Shown here piece by piece: positions 45,001 through 59,200 of a DNA stretch of 64,000 nt. Source of the stretch: Dromaius novaehollandiae (lineage: Eukaryota; Chordata; Aves; Casuariiformes; Dromaiidae). Below the pieces are notes generated by a model. That model was given only the letters and a program-made list of their open reading frames with translations. It was not told the origin of the DNA and did not search any database. The stretch is taken from positions 10,483,619 through 10,547,618 of the forward strand of contig NC_088105.1 of NCBI RefSeq assembly GCF_036370855.1. Reading direction: 5' to 3'. The position numbers and the translations under genes were made by a program. How positions within the stretch are numbered: the stretch's first letter is position 1; each line of letters opens with the position of its first letter.

Positions 45001-48000
45001 TTCTTATGGAAGGGGATAATATACTTCTGAATTGAGGCATTGAGAGACTGTTGTTGACCATTGGTGATCATCAGCATTTAAAGATCATTAGTCATGAGTC
45101 ATTAGCAAACGTAAGGTGTTCTCAAAAGTGTGTATTGCTTCAGTCTGTCTTGTATTCTGTTTAGTTCAGTTCACTTTACCTCTCAGTCAGGATGAAAGAT
45201 ATAATAAGTAATTTTTCAATCTAGTACTTTTCATAAGGAATTTAGGAATACCTAGAGTTTATTACAGTACTACATTCATTGTGGAATCATAAACTATATA
45301 GGTTTGAACAATTCTGGTCCCTGAGTTGTCTTACGTATATCGGTAATTCTAAGGATAAGAATAAATTCCAAATAATTAAAGAGGGATAATAGGACCTTTT
45401 TTAGGAAAGAGCTGCTTGTCCAGAAGATCTCCTAGGCTAAATTTACTATTGAGTGGGTTCCGTTATGCTGCTGTTTGGTCCGGAACCTGGATAATGGTTT
45501 GACATTTTCAGCTGCTCTCAAAATTGGTTCTTTATGGAAAGAGTTGTCCATTTTTATTCATACTTGCTTTCTACTTTTCTAGCACAACAGTTCTTTGTTG
45601 CAGTGATGGAGAAGAGTAATTAGATGATTTGCATGGTAGGACAGTACAAGGTAGCACTTCAGAGCATGAATGATGTGAGACCAAAAGCTGCAGTTCTGCA
45701 TGAATGAGCTCTGCGACACCCATCCTGGAAGCAGATTTCTGTAACTTCAACTAGCTTGCTGCCCATAACTCCAGATACTTAAAACAAAAACAAACAAAAT
45801 AAAAACAGATTTTTTTTTCTAGAATTTCTGCACTGTTGCAGACTTTAATGTATGTGCCTGTGTATGTTTCTGTACCTACATATATAGGCTCACACATTTT
45901 TTTTCAGTCTTCAGAGCATTTATTTGGATATGTCTGTTTTTGTATGATTCTTTTAAGAAAGGCAGAACTAAAGGTCTTGTGAAGACCTGTTTTAATTAAT
46001 AGTCTCTCTTGGAGTATCAGGTTAATTCTGTGGGATAACTTACTGCTGTAAATATGAGCTATGTGTCTGAAAGTGAGGATCAAGCTTCACTGTTGATCGT
46101 TGTGAGTGTCCTTAAAACAATGTATGATGGAATCCTCCTCACAAAATATATGGGCAATGACTTATTGCCTCAATAAGTAGTACAGAGTGTTAGTTTCATG
46201 GGACTTTGAGTCACCTTTTATGGAAGGCATGAGCTTTATATTTGAATACCCTTTTACATGGCAGACTATATAGGGAAGTGAGAGGGAGAGATTTTTCAGA
46301 AATTCTGGGCTGCTTAAAACAAGAAAAATGGTATCTGGGACTGCGTGAGAGAAAAGAGAAAAAACACTCTTATGACTCTTCTAGAAGCCCGGAACTTCCC
46401 GTATAAATATTAGTCATTCTGTGGTCATTTAATTTTTACTTTCCGTAATATATGAATAAATAAGCATGTGCCACCAGATACAAGACCCTTGGCTGGCAGG
46501 GTTACAGCAGTACTGACTAATCAAAGTTCTTGTTGACTGTGTGAACTCCTCTTAAATTTCTTAAGCCACATGCTTAAGATAATTTTCTTCTTATACTGCA
46601 TTTCTTTAAAGTACGTTACCATTATTTACTCTGACCAACCATCTTTTATAACAAAAATAGTGAGAATTAACCATTTACATAAATTACCTGCTTTTTTCTT
46701 TAAGAAGTTATCTTTCTTGATTGAGTAGCTTTTTTCCTCCTTTATCAAAAACTCCTTTGGTGATAGTGGCTGCCTGGTTTGTTACTCAGAGCAGTTCACT
46801 GGGAGTCTTACCTTTGATGTTGACAGGAGAACAACTGCAGCTTGCGTCTTTTTCCTGGTTTTAGTGTCCTGCTGTGCAGTACTCTTTTGCTTTATCCTTT
46901 AACAGAGATGGGTGGCAACTGCGATGTCAGTTTTTCATCTATTGCTGGTGGGATCAGGTGTTTTCTTCAAGCCTCTACAGGTTCCAGTTATGTGGCACTG
47001 CTGGTTTCCCCTTCGCGTACAGTATTTCGGTATAATTATCTTCTCTTCAGACTCGCCAGAATACCTACTGCTGTGGTTTAACTTGCATGACCTCTGGGTT
47101 TACTTTTATCAAATTCACTCTTTTTTGTAACAAAAAAGGAGAACAAAAGCAAAATCCTATGTCTGAACACCTGCAAGCTGTAAACACTTGTGGTCTGGTG
47201 CTGATTTTCTTCATGATGGGAGTTTGAAATCATCACGTGAAAGTGAAAATTCTTCACAGTGATCAAGGTTATGCTATCTTTAGCATGAGAGAGATCTCTT
47301 ACTTTGTACTCCTTTGATTCCTATGCAATTATTTTTTGTTTATGTGTAGAAAACTGACATGATGTGGAGCAACAAGTCAAATGAGGTGCCTTTACAAAAT
47401 CCAAGGCATACCCAAAACAAGGATTCTACCAGAGGTAATGATGTGGTCTGTTTTATTGCTTTGCATTAAAAGATTTTTTTTTTATTGTGAGTTTTTTGAA
47501 ACTTTTTTGGAATTTTAACAAGTAAAGTTTTCTGCAAAGTTTTCTGTAAAGTTTTGGAAGCAAAGACCATATGATATTTGGCTCCGTTTCTGCAGGGATA
47601 GCAGTTTCATACTCTGATCTGCAGAGTATTTGCTGATCTGCATTAGAAATTACCAGTCTATGATATGATTGCCAAGATGGCAGAGTGACAGGGTTGGGTT
47701 GTTTTGGTTTTTGTGGGGTTTTTTTTTGGTTTTTTTTTTTGTTTTTTTTTTGTTTTTTTTTTTTTTTGGACTGGCTTAGAGGAGGAACAGTACGGGAACA
47801 GAAACTGGAACCGTACCCTCTTGAAAGAAGTGCCTGAGAGGCAGTTACTTCTGACTCTAGCTCAGTTCCGAAGTGGTCAGGAGCTAAAGATCCTTGAATA
47901 GTAACAATGCGTGGCCATTATGATGATTGACAGCATTTTTTGTCTCCCTGAGATGGAGGAAGCCTGTTAGCTTTTCACAGCCATGATTACCCTCTAATTT

Positions 48001-51000
48001 AGGAAAGAAAAGAAATAAAAGTGTAGTACGTCCTTGAGAGGAAGAAAGCTCTAGTCTGTAGAGCAGTGGAGTCACATGCTAACAGTCTGTGGTTCAAGAT
48101 CAGGCATATGATCTCCACGATGACAAAATTTGACACCAGAAGCCATTTTAGAAGTAGATAATAGATGCATATTTTACCTCTAAAAGCACATTGTTCCTGG
48201 TTGTCTCCCCTGATACCTTCATTTTCCTTTCAAATTTCTTTTGAAATTATGTAACTTCTGAAACTGAGGTGTTTTGTACACATTTTGTTCAAGCACCATC
48301 TCTCAAAGACACAGCAAAGTTGTTTCTGTGTTATTTCCTTCTCTCTCCTCTTTCTTTGCCTTGTTGCAGCTTACATGAAATACAAATTAGCACTTTCTTA
48401 CTGCAAGGAAAATATTTTTTTAGAACATTCTAATGCTATTACTCTCCATGGCTCTGATCCACATTAATGTTTTGGATATTGTGTTTGTAAACTTTTTTTT
48501 TTTTTAAGAATGAGGGCAGCCCTGAGTAAGTAAATATTTTTAAAGGAAAATACTACTGCGTACTAGTGAACTAGATTGTGCATAGAGCTCATGCTATCTG
48601 TTTAGATTAAAAGGCTGAAGTTGATTAGTGCTTCCTGCTTGCCTTTTGCAAACATTGCTTCTATTTTGTTTGTATGTGTACAGTTCAAAAACGTTAGTAT
48701 TCGAAGTTCGCATACTCAAAGCTTAGCATCTGAGTAGCATCTTCCACTGACCACGTGTTCATGCTCAGTTTACTGAAGAAGAAAATAAAAAATAACAGTA
48801 GTCAAAACTATAGCATAATGGAAAAATATAAGATATTTGTTCTGGGTAGATAACCAGCTTTACATTATCTTCTAAAGATCTTGTAAAATATGGGGCAGAT
48901 TTGGCTTCAAGTGTAATAATGCGCTTAACCTAACTTAATGAGCTCATTAAATTTGATAGTAAATATTTTATTGCTCTGTTAAAATGAATCTTGACTGATA
49001 GGAGCCTCTCTCAGAGGAGAGATACAAGCTGGAATTGAGTCATTAAAAGAATTTGATTAGTGAGCCATTGAAAATTGTTTTGAAGCTGTTTTTTCCTTCA
49101 TTTTCTGTGTACTAATGAGAAACTTATTCCTGTGTTTCTATTCTAAGATCTAACTGCAGCATGGGCTACTTTTTCTCAGACTAAGGCTGCTGTAAGTACA
49201 TTTTTTCTTTTTTCTTTTTTTTTCCCCTTTACCCACACCCCCTTCAGTTAATGTCTATAGTGGTTTTAACCAAGGTATTATTTTGCTCAGTGGTTTGATT
49301 TTAGGTAAGTGGAAAATAGGCAAATTGTTGGAATACCTGGATGTTGGATATTCAGGTATTTGTATTCTTCTACACACAGTAGAATAATTTTTTGCCACTG
49401 TAAGCTTAGTCTGGAGTATAGTAATACCTGCAAAATCTTGATGATAATATTACCTTAACTTCTATTTAAGAAAGTGCTGAGTTCTCATTTTTCTGAAAAA
49501 ATAAATCTCCCTTGCTTATGTAAAACAGTCAGAGACTGTGGCTATACCAGTGCATTTCATAATCTTGCATGTTACTTTGAGCAATGGCTTTGCTGTCTTT
49601 CTGTGGGAACTTAACTTAGTTGTTTAAGATACCCTACTGTGTTCTAAATATTGGCTTCAGTGAAGCCAAACTGCTTGGTTTTCTAGGGAATTTGACTTTT
49701 TTCTGTAGCTTTGTCCCTCTTGCTTGAATAGCTGAATGTCAGTGTGGGGTTTTTACGTGGGGAAGCCGGTATCATGCTCCATTTTGAGAGTAGTATTATA
49801 GAATGTATTCCAAGTGGAGTTAATATTTCATTGAGACCAAGCATTAAGACTCTGAATGGCATGTTACTATTCATTTCTTCACAACAGCCTACTTATGGAA
49901 ACACAGCTATGCAGTAAAACCTAATATAGGTAATCTTTTTTAACTAATCTTTTTAATCTGATGTAGTTTCTGGTCATAAGACTGTTTTGCAACAACAGCA
50001 TTCAGAAGTTGCGTTTGCCTGTAGTTTCTTTCTTTATGAAAATGAGGAAAATCTTACCATATGAAAAAAACCTTTAGCGTAGAAATTGCAAACAAAATAT
50101 TTTAATTTTTATTACCTTCGATTTCTAGCTACGTCATATAGAGAACAAATTGGAAATAGTTCCCACCAGCACAGCTGTATTCGATTCCGTCATGGATGCC
50201 AAGAAGCCCTGTGCTAGCACTAGCAGGAAAATAAGCCGTAAGGGTATGTATTATTTAAGGTACAGAATGTAAGGCAGGCTAAAGCTGCTGCTTTCTGGGA
50301 AGCCCTGTCCCCCTCCCCCCAGGTTGTCTCGTCTAAATGATCTTTATTCATGAAGATCAAATGTCCAGGAGAAACTCATTTTTTCTTCCTTTAGCTTGGG
50401 GAAAAAACATGTACTGACATAGTCTTCTGGCTAGAGGCAGTGACAGGCCTTGCCTGATGCTGTAACTGACCACTGCTTAAACTACTCTGATATCTTGTTT
50501 TTGTGGCATTTGGGGTAACAGCTGTATGTGCCTGTGTTACACTGGAGTAACCGTTTGTATTTCCTGATATTTGTCAACTGTTACACCCTGAGAGAATGCT
50601 AAGTCTAATGTGTTCATAATTACATTTTAGAAGAACATTTACTTATAAGAAATTTTAACGATAACTTTTAGAGGACTCCAGTAGCTTGGCATTGGACAAA
50701 AACAGATTGACCTTTAGTGGTAATGCAGTCAACTTGCTTAGGTTTAATTACTTTTGATTAAGGTTTAAGTGTTATTGTCTCTTTAAGAATATTACCATTG
50801 TTTCAAGCATTTACCACCTTGCTCCTAGTATCTTGAATCAGCTTTTTGAAAAAGAGAGGTAATACTTTCTGTGCCATTTTTGAGCATTGGTTGAACCCAA
50901 GAACGGCTGCTTTCTTGATTATTCAGCCCCAAGAGCCTTCTCTTCCTAGAGAGGTAAGTCTATAGTAGATTCTTTGGTTTCTGCTTCAGCTTCCCGGTCC

Positions 51001-53138
51001 TTCAGCCAAAATAAATCAAGCAAGGAGAAGTCCTCACGCAGCCCTCTTCGAGCGACCACTCTTGAAAGCAATGTGAAGAAAAGCAACCGTGTGGAATTTC
51101 GTGAGCCGTTGGCTTCCTACAGGTTAGTGCTGGGAGAACTGACTATTAAAGAAAAATATGCTGAGACCAGAATTAAGTTAATACCAAAGTTTTTGACAAC
51201 TCCTCAATAGGTAATTTGCTCCCGCCCCTCACCTACCCACATAGACAGCATATGCTGCTGGACAAAAGTGTCTTCCTTTTTTAAAATGTTATAAATTTAT
51301 TTTTTGCTCAGTGAATATGAGTTTGAAGTCAAGCGTGTGTAAAGGGGCCGCATCATCAAGTTGACATGGCTGTGGCCTTGGTGGACTGGTGGGTTTCTTG
51401 GGTATTTAGCTTCAGTAGCAACAACTGAAAAAAATACTTTTTTCAGCTTTATTAGATCTGTTCTTCAGCATGAGTTCTGAAACATATTACCATAAGGCAG
51501 TGTAGAGCAAGAATATCTACTACTAAAGATGCATTCAGTTTTCATTATGCATGTTTGTATGTGAGAAGCCCAAAAACTAGGTCATCAAAGGAATAAGAAC
51601 AGCTGGATCAAGGAGAAAAAGTGGCAGAGAATCGTGCAGGCCATAGAAGATGGTGGGGGTGAGGAATGAAGGAAAATACAGAGAGACTTTTTTTCTTAGC
51701 CTGCGTTAAGTACTGTAGGGAATACAAGATGCCTCAAAAGCTTTTTTTTTAAAAAAAAAAAAAACAAAAAACCTATTGCTATTGCAGAATTAAACTGATT
51801 GTAACTTGTTGTGATATCAGAGCGTAGGGGACTTTTACCATAACTTCTTCACTCTTTGTGTTTTATCAGCAGTATATGTTTTTCACACAGGCTTTATCCC
51901 TGATGAATAGCTTGGTTGGGTTGGTAATGGTTTTTGGATGGTTTCTAGCATACGCTTAGCATTTTGTTAGAAATGTACTCCCAGTAAAGTCAAATTGCTG
52001 GTGACTGATTAGAGTGCAGTTGAGACAGTGGCTTTTTTTAATTCCACTACATATCTATAAAAAATTCTGTTATCCTAGCACCTCTGTCGAAGTAAAAATG
52101 AAATGCATGCGTACTTAAAGTTTGGATCTCATTTCTACTTCTTGTGTCAGCTGTAAGGTCCTTCTCCTTCCTTGCTGCATGTGAGGTTGATTTGGCTCAG
52201 TCATGTAAACTTGGGGCTGTTTTGTTAATTGAACAGCTCTGTTGTGTACTCTATTTGGAATAATTTAAATACATCAGTTATTTGTTTTAAAGACATTTAG
52301 TGACCTTAACAGACTTCAGGAAAAGAAGGAAATGGGAGCAGATGGACTGTTGCCATTGTATTGAAGAGAACAATTTTATTACAGTACGAAGACTCTTTGA
52401 GATTGGGGTGATTAAGTTGGGGATTAACATCAGCGATGCTACATTAATGTGTTACTCCTCCTGTAACAATAGCTTGTAGTAGATACTTAACGAAAGTGTG
52501 CATAAGAAAACAAAAACAAACAACCACTCAACTTTTCTAGTTGATTGTCATATAGTGTAGTAATCATTATCAAATGTGTGCTACTAAGGAAAAAGAGGTA
52601 GACGATTTCAGTTACAGTATTATGACGTGACTTAAGTGAGTTCTGTAAGCATACTTGCTGAAGAATTAAACCAAATAGCTTAGATGCAGAAATCTCACAT
52701 CTCCAGTCCCCCATTAGTAAAAATATTAAATACATTTTTGTCCTGACAGCCTATTTAGCATGAGTCCACTGTAGCTGCATCTTTACACACGTTGTCTAAA
52801 GAAAATAAGAAGTTTGCTGCTTTCTTTAGTAAGACAAAATTCTCAGATTTTATTTCATTTTATTTTAACCTTCCCGAGTTCGTTCTTTTCTCTTAGAGCA
52901 GCAGAAGTTGAGTGCCCTTGGTTCTCTGCCTTATGTCATCATTCCCGAATGGAAATTACAGCAATCCTTGTTGCCCTCTCTCTTTTTCTCTCTTTTATAC
53001 CAATGCATTCGGGTGGTTATCTATCCAGATTTCTCCCTGCTTTCCAGCGAAGCAGCTGTAGGCTTTCTTAACTACTCAGTTTATCTGTCTTGCCAATATG
53101 TAATGTTCTCAGTTAAGGGTTACAAATTATGTTTCTAC

Positions 53139-53223
<85 letters not shown>

Positions 53224-56200
53224 AAAAATATATTGAATGAGAGGATTTGTCCTAGCAAAAATGTATTTTCCTTACTTGATATTGTAAATTTCCATATGCC
53301 ATTAATATTTATTCCTCTAAAACAATGGGGTAGGGAAGATGGTTGTGGAAAAATGCTTGGTAGCACTTAGCTTGCTGAACTTCTGAGCACTTAGTAAGCC
53401 TTAAATTCATTGCAATACTTGTCAGTGGTTGTAGTGCTCAAATATAAGATAGGGTGTTTTGGTGCAGTTTTCCTCTTTGTCTGCTAATGAGTATGGTCTT
53501 GAGTAGCTATGCATGTGTAAAGGTGAGGTGGGGGCACCGCCTGGACTCCCAGCAGGGACGGATACACAAACACAAGGCTTACGATGGTCGATATGGAGCA
53601 TTTATTACCTCTGCGTCTGAACAGGGGTTCCATGGCGTTTTCCCGGTCGAGGCAATAATGGAGTGGGGGATCCCTGGCACTGCTGAGCGTCGGTCCAGGG
53701 TGAGGAACACCGGGGGGGGCACTAGATGAAGTTTTTATGTACCATACACACGCGCAGGAAGCATGTTGAGCTCATTGTTATTCTCGATTCAAAGCCCAGG
53801 TGCAGCGCCACCCTGGCACAGGCTCAACTACGTGACTCTGGGTCAACATGCCCTGTTGATGCTCCTTTTCCCACGGAACGGTCTGGCTAGCTTCCATCAT
53901 CTGTCTCCTCGACATTCTTCCACACTTTCCCATACAGCATGTGTGCGTTGCTTTGTTTTAGAGAATATATATTTATGATGCTTTTTATTTAAGTTTATAC
54001 ACTTGTTTTTATTTAAAGCTTTTTTAAATTAAAGGATGATGTTACTGCTTGCTGGTTTTATTCATGCTGTAATTTCAGCTCTTCAACTTTGTAATCCTGT
54101 TTGGATAGAGAGTGCAGAAAATACTTTGAAATTTTGAATAGGAAACTTTTTCAGTTTTGTCAGATATGCACTGTTAAAGGGATTGCATTCAAACTTGGAA
54201 AGAAGTTACCTTTACAGTGGAGAGTGAGCATAGGAAGGTGTTCTTTTAAATAATTGCCGGGTTGGAAGGTCCTACTGTTTTGTTTCTGATGATGACTTTT
54301 TTCCTTCCCTCCTTTGTTTACATCAGGGATACGTATGGTTCTCCATCTTATCAAAGTTCTAGTCAACTAGAGGCCAAGCGACTTTTGTCTAGTTTGGACT
54401 TCAGTGAAGCAGAAGGGAAGACTGAAATAGCAAGCCGTAGGATATATGACAGAGATGAACGGGACCTACACAGCAGAGATTTTGAAAGCCCAGGCTCTTC
54501 TGCTGCAGATGAGACTGTTGTTAGGTATTTGAATGACCGACCGGCAATTGATGCCTTGCAGAATAATGAGGTATTTCTTAAAGTTGCGACACCTCCAAGA
54601 TTGGAAGAAGAAAAAAATAGTGGTTCCAGAGATGAGAATAGCACCAAAACTCCCATGAGTAATGCATCTCAGGACGCTGAATTGAAAGGGTTCCAGCTGG
54701 CAGAGTCTTCCCTTTCTGCCACCAGTACTTCTAGTGCTCATAGGCTGGAAATTTTGAAACGGCGGCAGCATGATGTGAAGTTAGAGAAGCTGAAGGAGCG
54801 GATTCGAAAGCAGTGGGAGCATTCTGAAGAGCTCGGTGGCCGAGGGCAGCATTTGGGATATGCTGATGAGCAACCTGTGGTCATCACAAATACAGAGAGT
54901 GCAGTGACTCCCAAGGTCAGAAAAGTGGCAGCTGCACCTGCTGCTCCAGCATACAAAGGTATGGAGGTGCGGAATTTGACTGTTAGTTACACGTGGAGGA
55001 GGAACAGAGTTCAATTTGTTGAGCAATATGTCAAAACGTGGAAGTGACTCATAGCGGAGTTTGGCCAATACAGGAGTGGATAGGATCATGTTCTCACAGA
55101 AATGAGCAAGAAAGAAAAGAAATTCTTGCCAATTTTCAAAAGTATGGATTCTTTTAAAATTCTTCCCTTCTTTTCTCGCAATTTGCTATAAAAAGGAATA
55201 TCACTATGTTGCTATTTGTGTTTACTTGGATATGTTTTTTTATGGTCCTAGAAGTTAGTAATATTGTGTGTATTGGAAAAGTCTTTTGCATTTTTTAGTA
55301 GTTCTTCCCTTCATCCAGTCTGTTGTTTTTCAACTATTGATAGGCTGGTGTATTGCTTTCTTCTGTTTTATTTTTACAAATTGAAGTATTTCCTTTTTTG
55401 CTTGACAATTCCCTTCCACCCCAAAAAAGCTTTATTTACATTTTGTGGAGTTGTTTTAAACTCTTAAGTTGTTTACTTTCAGGTTTCAATCCTGCTGAAA
55501 CGAAGATTCGCACTCCAGATGGAAAGGTCTGGCATGAAGAAGAATTTCACATTAGCCAGGAGCTGTATAGAGATATAGCACTTCAGTTAACAGGTGAGAT
55601 ACAAGCTGAATTTATTCAGGCATGCAGACTTTTCTCTAAGAGGCAGATAAATTTATTTGGTACAAATCCACAAAGTCATGGAAATAAAAAAATGAAGAAA
55701 TGAGCATTAAATATTTTGTACCCCTGTCTACAAGAGAAGTAACTGGCTGAACACTAAAAAGAAAAAAAAATCTTCTTCCCTGTTCTCTCAAAAAATATTT
55801 TTAACAGGAAAGAAATACTGAAAGGAATCAAATGATGGCTTTTCTTTGAAACAGGAATTAAAAAAAAAAATTTCAGTAAAACAGGTTTTTTTGTTCAGTA
55901 TTGTGCTTTATTTACTTGAAAACTATTTCCTGTTTAAAAGAATGAAACGAAATCACTTTTGATTTTGGTGACCCTGTATTCCTCATGGAAACAATTTTGA
56001 TACTCTTTTTTGCCATCTTTAACACCATTAAAGTGATAAGTGTGCCACATACTGCATGTTGAAGCCTGAATTCTACTTTCTTCAGTGTGGTGTTAAAAAA
56101 TTGTCAGTCCCGAAACTAGTGCGGGAATTGTTAGTATAGCAGTGCTTTAATTGGAAACGCATAGGTAGCTAAAGGGGAGCTGTGGAACGTCTCTGGGAAT

Positions 56201-59200
56201 TGTTTATTGGGGTATTCCTCCAGCTATGGGGCAGGAGATGATATACGCCATCGGGTTGACTTAATGTCTCCCAACTTGTAGAACTATCATGTATTATATC
56301 AGAATAATCCAAATCCTGGAGGCTCTTGGAGGAATTCTTGCTGTCCGAAAGGTTTGCACACACGGACTTGTTCAGGGATCTTCCCTGCATTCCAGAAAAC
56401 AAAGTTCAGCTGTATCAGGCTTTCTTTCAGAGGGGTTGGTGTCCTCTAAGAAAGTGAGGTTTCTGTTTTACAGAGGTAATTAGGATAACTGCTGTGGTGC
56501 TATTATTCTGTGACTTTTACTGGGGAGGGGAAGAACAGGTAGACCAGAAAGAGATGTTTGAAACGTGTTAAAAGAGTTGAATTTTATTTCCTCTACAATT
56601 CTTTTGCCTTCAGTATTGTAAGGCTTGGAGGGGGGATGGGACTGTGTAATTTTGCAGTGGTATATTAGAGCAAAACATTACCTCTCAGGTTTATTCTACA
56701 TAAAGGTGTAGGCAGAAATGTTGAATGCTAAAAGCTAGAAAACTGTTATCAAATAAATTGTTATTTTAATAGCTTATTCTTCCTCTTTCCTTGATGGCCT
56801 TTTGAAATACATTAAGTATTGTTGTTGCAAAACAGGAACACAGGACAAAAGATTTTTTTAGGTGATGAGCTGATTTAATGACACGGTATTTTGATGCTTA
56901 AAACTGTAAGCAAAGACGATAAAATTTGCTTTATCTTTGTTTTGCAGTTAAGCTGCTAGAAGAACAGAACTGTAACATGTGCTTTAGGTTTTTAGATTTA
57001 CTGCTCCAAGACCCCATCTTTATTCATTTTTCACTCTGGAAGACTGTACTATCATTGACAGCTCTTTTCTCTAGCTAATCTAGGATTGGATACCCAAGTG
57101 TGCTATTTAATTAGCTGGACTGGTTACGGTGAAGTGCTGTAAGGTTGAATTGCTTTTGACTGACCAAGTTGGGGGAAGGAGGGAGAGATCAGAGGAATAA
57201 AAAGGAAGGGAGTAGAAAATAAAATCCACTGAGGAGCTCCAGCTTTGCAGCTTAAGAGGTTGTTTATTATGTAGCAAAAATAATTTTTCTCATATGGTCA
57301 AAACATACTTAAGACCAGAGGAAAATGTGGTGTGATGGTATATCTGTAGGTGTGATGGTATATCTGTAGGTGTGATGGTATATCTGTAGGTGTGATGGTA
57401 TATCTGTAGGTTTCTTTGTATGTTGCTAGTGACTGGTGTGGAAATGATTAGACTTCAGTTTTCTTTTGCTTGTACAACTTGTCAAGGTACTGAGGAATTT
57501 TTCAGGAAGCAGTCAGAGAAAAGTTCAGAAAGGGCAGCCACTTCTTTTCAGTAAAATTGTTGTGCAGTACTCTATTCAATATCAGTCCGTGCATTTAATG
57601 CTACATTTCTCAAGATTTCTAATTTACGTTAGCTTTTTTTTAGTTTTGACAAACTTAATTATTCATGAGCTCTGTATAGAAATCCAAATTTTTTTTTTTA
57701 AGAGTTTCATGTGTCCAATTCAATTGTCCAATTAAAAAGGCATTTAGATCATACTTTTAGAGGACTTCTGTCAACAAAAGCACTGAGCTATGTGTGTATT
57801 CAGCTATGTGCCTATCCCGATGCCCATTGTAACGGCAGTGATGTTGTAACTAAAGTTACAGCATGTGGAACTTTGGGTGTATGTAGTCAGTTGTGTCAAA
57901 ACTGTTCCATGCTCTCTAGTGCTAAAATAAGCTAGAAGATCTCTAATATCTTCAGAAGTATTTGTTTTCCTCTAAATTGAGGCTTTTATGTGTAAGCGTA
58001 GACCATGCAGAATATCTTACCTTGTTTAGCAATTAGTTTGGAGGATGTTATCTGTCCCCCAGACTTTCAGTAACTGTGTTTTAAAGATACTCAGAATTGG
58101 CCTTGCTAGAACAAAATTGCTATGAGTCGAGTGAGTGGGAAGCAGCATGTGGGTTCTTACGGCTGTAGGGACTGTCCACCACTGAAAGAGGTGAAGAAGC
58201 AATTTAGATTTCTGCAAACAGTCACTGAGGCCTCTGGTCCTTAGAGCTGCCACATTGAGTCTGTCTTTCTTGCACTTGTTGGCAGGTGAAAGATGATGGG
58301 AAACATTTTGAGGAAAGAATATAAAGAATATAATGAACTCCTTAAAATCCCGTTCCCAAATCCTTTAATGTTTTCTCTCTAATACTTCCTATATGGGCAT
58401 CTGTCAGATGAATTCAGCTGAAATTATGGATCGTAAAAGTATTGGCATCTAAATAGTAAGGCTTCAGATCTGTTAATCTTAGTGTTGCTTCCTTGAGGTT
58501 GTTTTGGGTTGTCTGACCATGTTCTTTGTAGAAGAGGAGTAAACAAACCATGGTAATAGTGGCCATGTAGTTACTTAGCTTCAGCTCATTTATATTGGAA
58601 GTAAGAAAAGAGCATCTTCAAAGCATGTAAACTGAAGTGTTTGAACAAGTCCTTAGAAATGCCTGGTGCACCTGCTGGCTCGGAGCATAAAGCCTGCTTG
58701 TCCTCCTTGAGCAGCGTTCTTCTCTGCTTGCACTGTACCCGAGGCAGCCGGGAAGCCCGCTCGGGGGGGTGGCGATTGCAAATCACGTCCCACGCTTCCT
58801 TTTTAGTTCTGTTTGCCCTAATGTGCAAGCAGTTTGGTAAAATGTGATTTTTGGTTCACCTTTAGTAAAAGTTCCTGGCATCTCTAAAGTTTAATTGTAT
58901 TGTAAGTGAGGGCTTAAGTGATACAGACTAATTCTGTTTCACTGGGCTCATTCTGTGACAAATTTTGCAGAAAGTGGAGCGCACAGGTATTCTTGCTTTA
59001 ACACTCCGGTGTGGAGGAACGAATGAATGTGCTGTCATGCGTTAATGTGGAGGCAGCAGCCCATGTATCTGAGCAGTGAAGGAACTGTGTGTTCTTGGGG
59101 AACGTTAATACTGGAAAATGTAATATCTTTAGTAGAAGAGAACCAGCAATTGTTCCTGTCAGACTGTAAAATTTGCTCTTAAAATTGTAAAGGAACTTTG

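Noticed and set aside
48050-48110. tRNA-like A-box and B-box resemblance (GGTTCAAGATC) suggesting a tRNA or SINE
   Set aside because: The B-box is imperfect and no cloverleaf arms or SINE body could be traced.
53149-53366. Open frames on both strands over the GT/AT microsatellite
   Set aside because: They encode only Cys-Val, His-Thr or Tyr-Ile dipeptide repeats produced by the dinucleotide array.
54958-55049. Read-through of CEP350 exon 6 to an in-frame stop as a short isoform
   Set aside because: The donor AAAG|GTATGG is usable, and the next exon continues the known protein exactly. No poly(A) signal follows closely.
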